Positions 55,377 to 64,000 of a stretch of 64,000 nucleotides of DNA are shown here, one piece after another. A model generated the notes under the pieces. It saw nothing but the letters and a program-made list of their open reading frames with translations, had not been told where the DNA came from and did no database searches. A program made the position numbers and the translations under genes. How positions within the stretch are numbered: position 1 is the stretch's first letter; every line of letters begins with the position of its first letter. Source of the DNA: Nymphaea colorata (lineage: Eukaryota; Streptophyta; Magnoliopsida; Nymphaeales; Nymphaeaceae); NCBI RefSeq assembly GCF_008831285.2, contig NC_045145.1, forward strand, positions 19,360,040 to 19,424,039, given 5' to 3'.

Positions 55377-57089
55377 GAAATGCTGTATTTCTTTGGCATA
55401 TTCTAGCCACATGTACCTTCACTGTCTTGGATGAGGTCTCATAACATCATGCACTTGGATCAAGTGGAGGTCGGATAATTGGGTCGTGGCTCCATTATTG
55501 GGCATCTATCATTGAAACCGTGCGGTTAATAGATCGATGAGTGGATTGATGAAGGTAGGGCACCAGTTCTGAAGATGCCTCATAGGGAGGATCACGCTAA
55601 TCGTCAGATTTCTTCCTGAGTTCTGCCCTTGTTTCGCTCACAAAGTCTAACATTTTTTGTGTAGAATTTTTTGCCCTCCTAGTTGCTAGAGGTCAATCTC
55701 GGGCTTTTTATTGTAGATGTTTTTACATGCAAGATTCTACCAATTGTTTGTGCCTTTAGAGCTTGGTATTTGATTATTGGTGTGAAGCCAACAAAGTAGC
55801 AGATACAATTTCAAGGAAAACTCGATTTAAAGTATATACTCGTCATTGCATATAATCACTAATACGATATGTGGATCTCGGTTAACAGCATTGTCAAAGG
55901 TTACAGCAATCCAAAACGGATTTGTGCATATTTCTTGCTAAAATTATCGCAGCTCGTGCTTTGTTACCTAGTTTTTGAAATTTCTATCATCTGAACATGT
56001 TTAAAGCACATTTCATTCGTATCTGCCGTTGCCTTGGAATTCTCCAAAAACAATTTCAGAAAACAATGAACCTCCTGCGTACACGCCAAGACAATACAGA
56101 ACCGGAGAACATAATCCCTGTAGTCGGTTTGTCAGGCAGCCCATAAGATTATGCAAGAGGCACACCCCGAGGGCTGAACATTTTTTCAGAAGGACAAACT
56201 CTGAACGTCCATTCACTAAACACAGGGCTTCTGTTGGCAACTGCCAATGAGAAATTAAGGGCAGACCAGCCCAGCGATAAGAGTTACTAGTGATCCCAAG
56301 GTCGTTGGTATAGTGGGACAAGGCCTTGGCCCTAGACAGTATCTAACCTTTGAGACCCCACCCTTTGTGCAAGCTGTAGCTCCTAAGATCAGGGCTGACA
56401 TGTGGCTTTAAGTGGATAGGACAAGTGGCAGCTTAGAGTCTTGGATTTAGAAAAGCAACTGTCATACAGTCATCATATAGTCAATCTGCAGAGTCATAAA
56501 AAACGAGGTCATCATCAAAGAACAAGAACTTCCATTTTATATGCTCTCAGGATATCTTTAAAAATCAATCAACAAACGAGCTTAAAGATCCAGGTCTAGT
56601 TACCAATTCATACAAGAAAAGAAAAGAAGAAGAAAATGGCGATCCTAAAATGAAATAAGAACAGGACAGCAGTCGACGTCAGGCACCACGTCAAGGGAAC
56701 CACCCAACGGCTCTCTCCAAACGTGAAGTGCCCACAGCATCGGGTGAGGTATGCATCATAACAATCTAAACCTCAAGGTGCAGATCAACTTAATGCTTTA
56801 CATACGTGCATTTATATAATAAACAAAAGCAACTTCGTTTCCATAGTTCTGATATGTTTGGGTATGGAGTTTATTCGATAAACTTAGTAAGGACAAAAGT
56901 TCCAGAACGTGAAGCTTGTAGGCAACCTAATAGGGTTTATGCAACTAATCACTCACCATTACTGTCGAGGCCCTACAAGATCGGATGCAACGTTTTTGCT
57001 TTCTCTGTTCCCCCACGGAGGAGGTAACAACGCCCATATTGTTAGCAAAACAGACAATGATGTCAGCAGCAAAATCGTGGTGCAAATCT
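55377..57089. other. Convergent intergenic region of SRP54 and DCP5, including both 3' UTRs
   Basis: 1.7 kb between the two stop codons. No recognisable gene. Short frames at 56013-56321 and 56806-57169 have no domain. I see no clear AATAAA near either expected end. Confidence 0.55.

Positions 57090-64000
<6,911 letters not shown>

Overview
This is a window of nuclear DNA from a flowering plant. The evidence is intron-containing genes of plant type (a FANTASTIC FOUR-like protein, an X8-domain wall protein, a plant calmodulin-like protein, cytosolic SRP54 and the P-body protein DCP5), decayed Ty1/copia retrotransposons, an LTR repeat family, hAT- and MITE-like elements and many AT, GA and CA microsatellites. 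I cannot name the species. The contrast between GC-rich single-exon genes and AT-rich surroundings would suit several lineages.

Layout. 1-16 kb holds no gene I can support. It carries a Ty1/copia element with both LTRs (3565-8007), a clean solo LTR with a 5-bp target-site duplication (8368-8557), a promoter-like and GC-rich patch at 12.6-13.6 kb, and a long CT/CA/TA microsatellite near 15 kb. A FAF-like gene lies at 16473-17900 (+) with a probable intron in its 5' leader. 18-41.5 kb is gene-poor. It contains a second, reverse-oriented copia relic (about 27.1-28.6 kb), copies of a GCGGAGC-ended element, a second copy of the solo-LTR family in opposite orientation with its primer-binding site (32969-33195), a 33-bp tandem repeat and two inverted-repeat elements.

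The gene-rich part is 41.8-64 kb. An X8-domain proline-rich protein (+, with an apparent frameshift) is tail-to-tail with a four-EF-hand calmodulin-like gene (-). After a hAT-like 483-bp insertion comes the complete nine-coding-exon SRP54 gene (+), tail-to-tail with DCP5 (-), whose first coding exon lies beyond the right edge.

The genes are ordinary housekeeping and regulatory plant genes with no sign of an operon or shared pathway: SRP54 targets secretory proteins to the ER, DCP5 acts in mRNA decapping and translational repression, the CML senses calcium, the X8 protein probably binds wall glucan, and the FAF-like protein belongs to a family linked to shoot meristem regulation. I found no new gene system. 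The most interesting points are structural: the X8 frameshift, a tandem duplication covering a splice acceptor inside DCP5, a probable GC-AG intron in DCP5, and well-delimited transposon footprints with target-site duplications.
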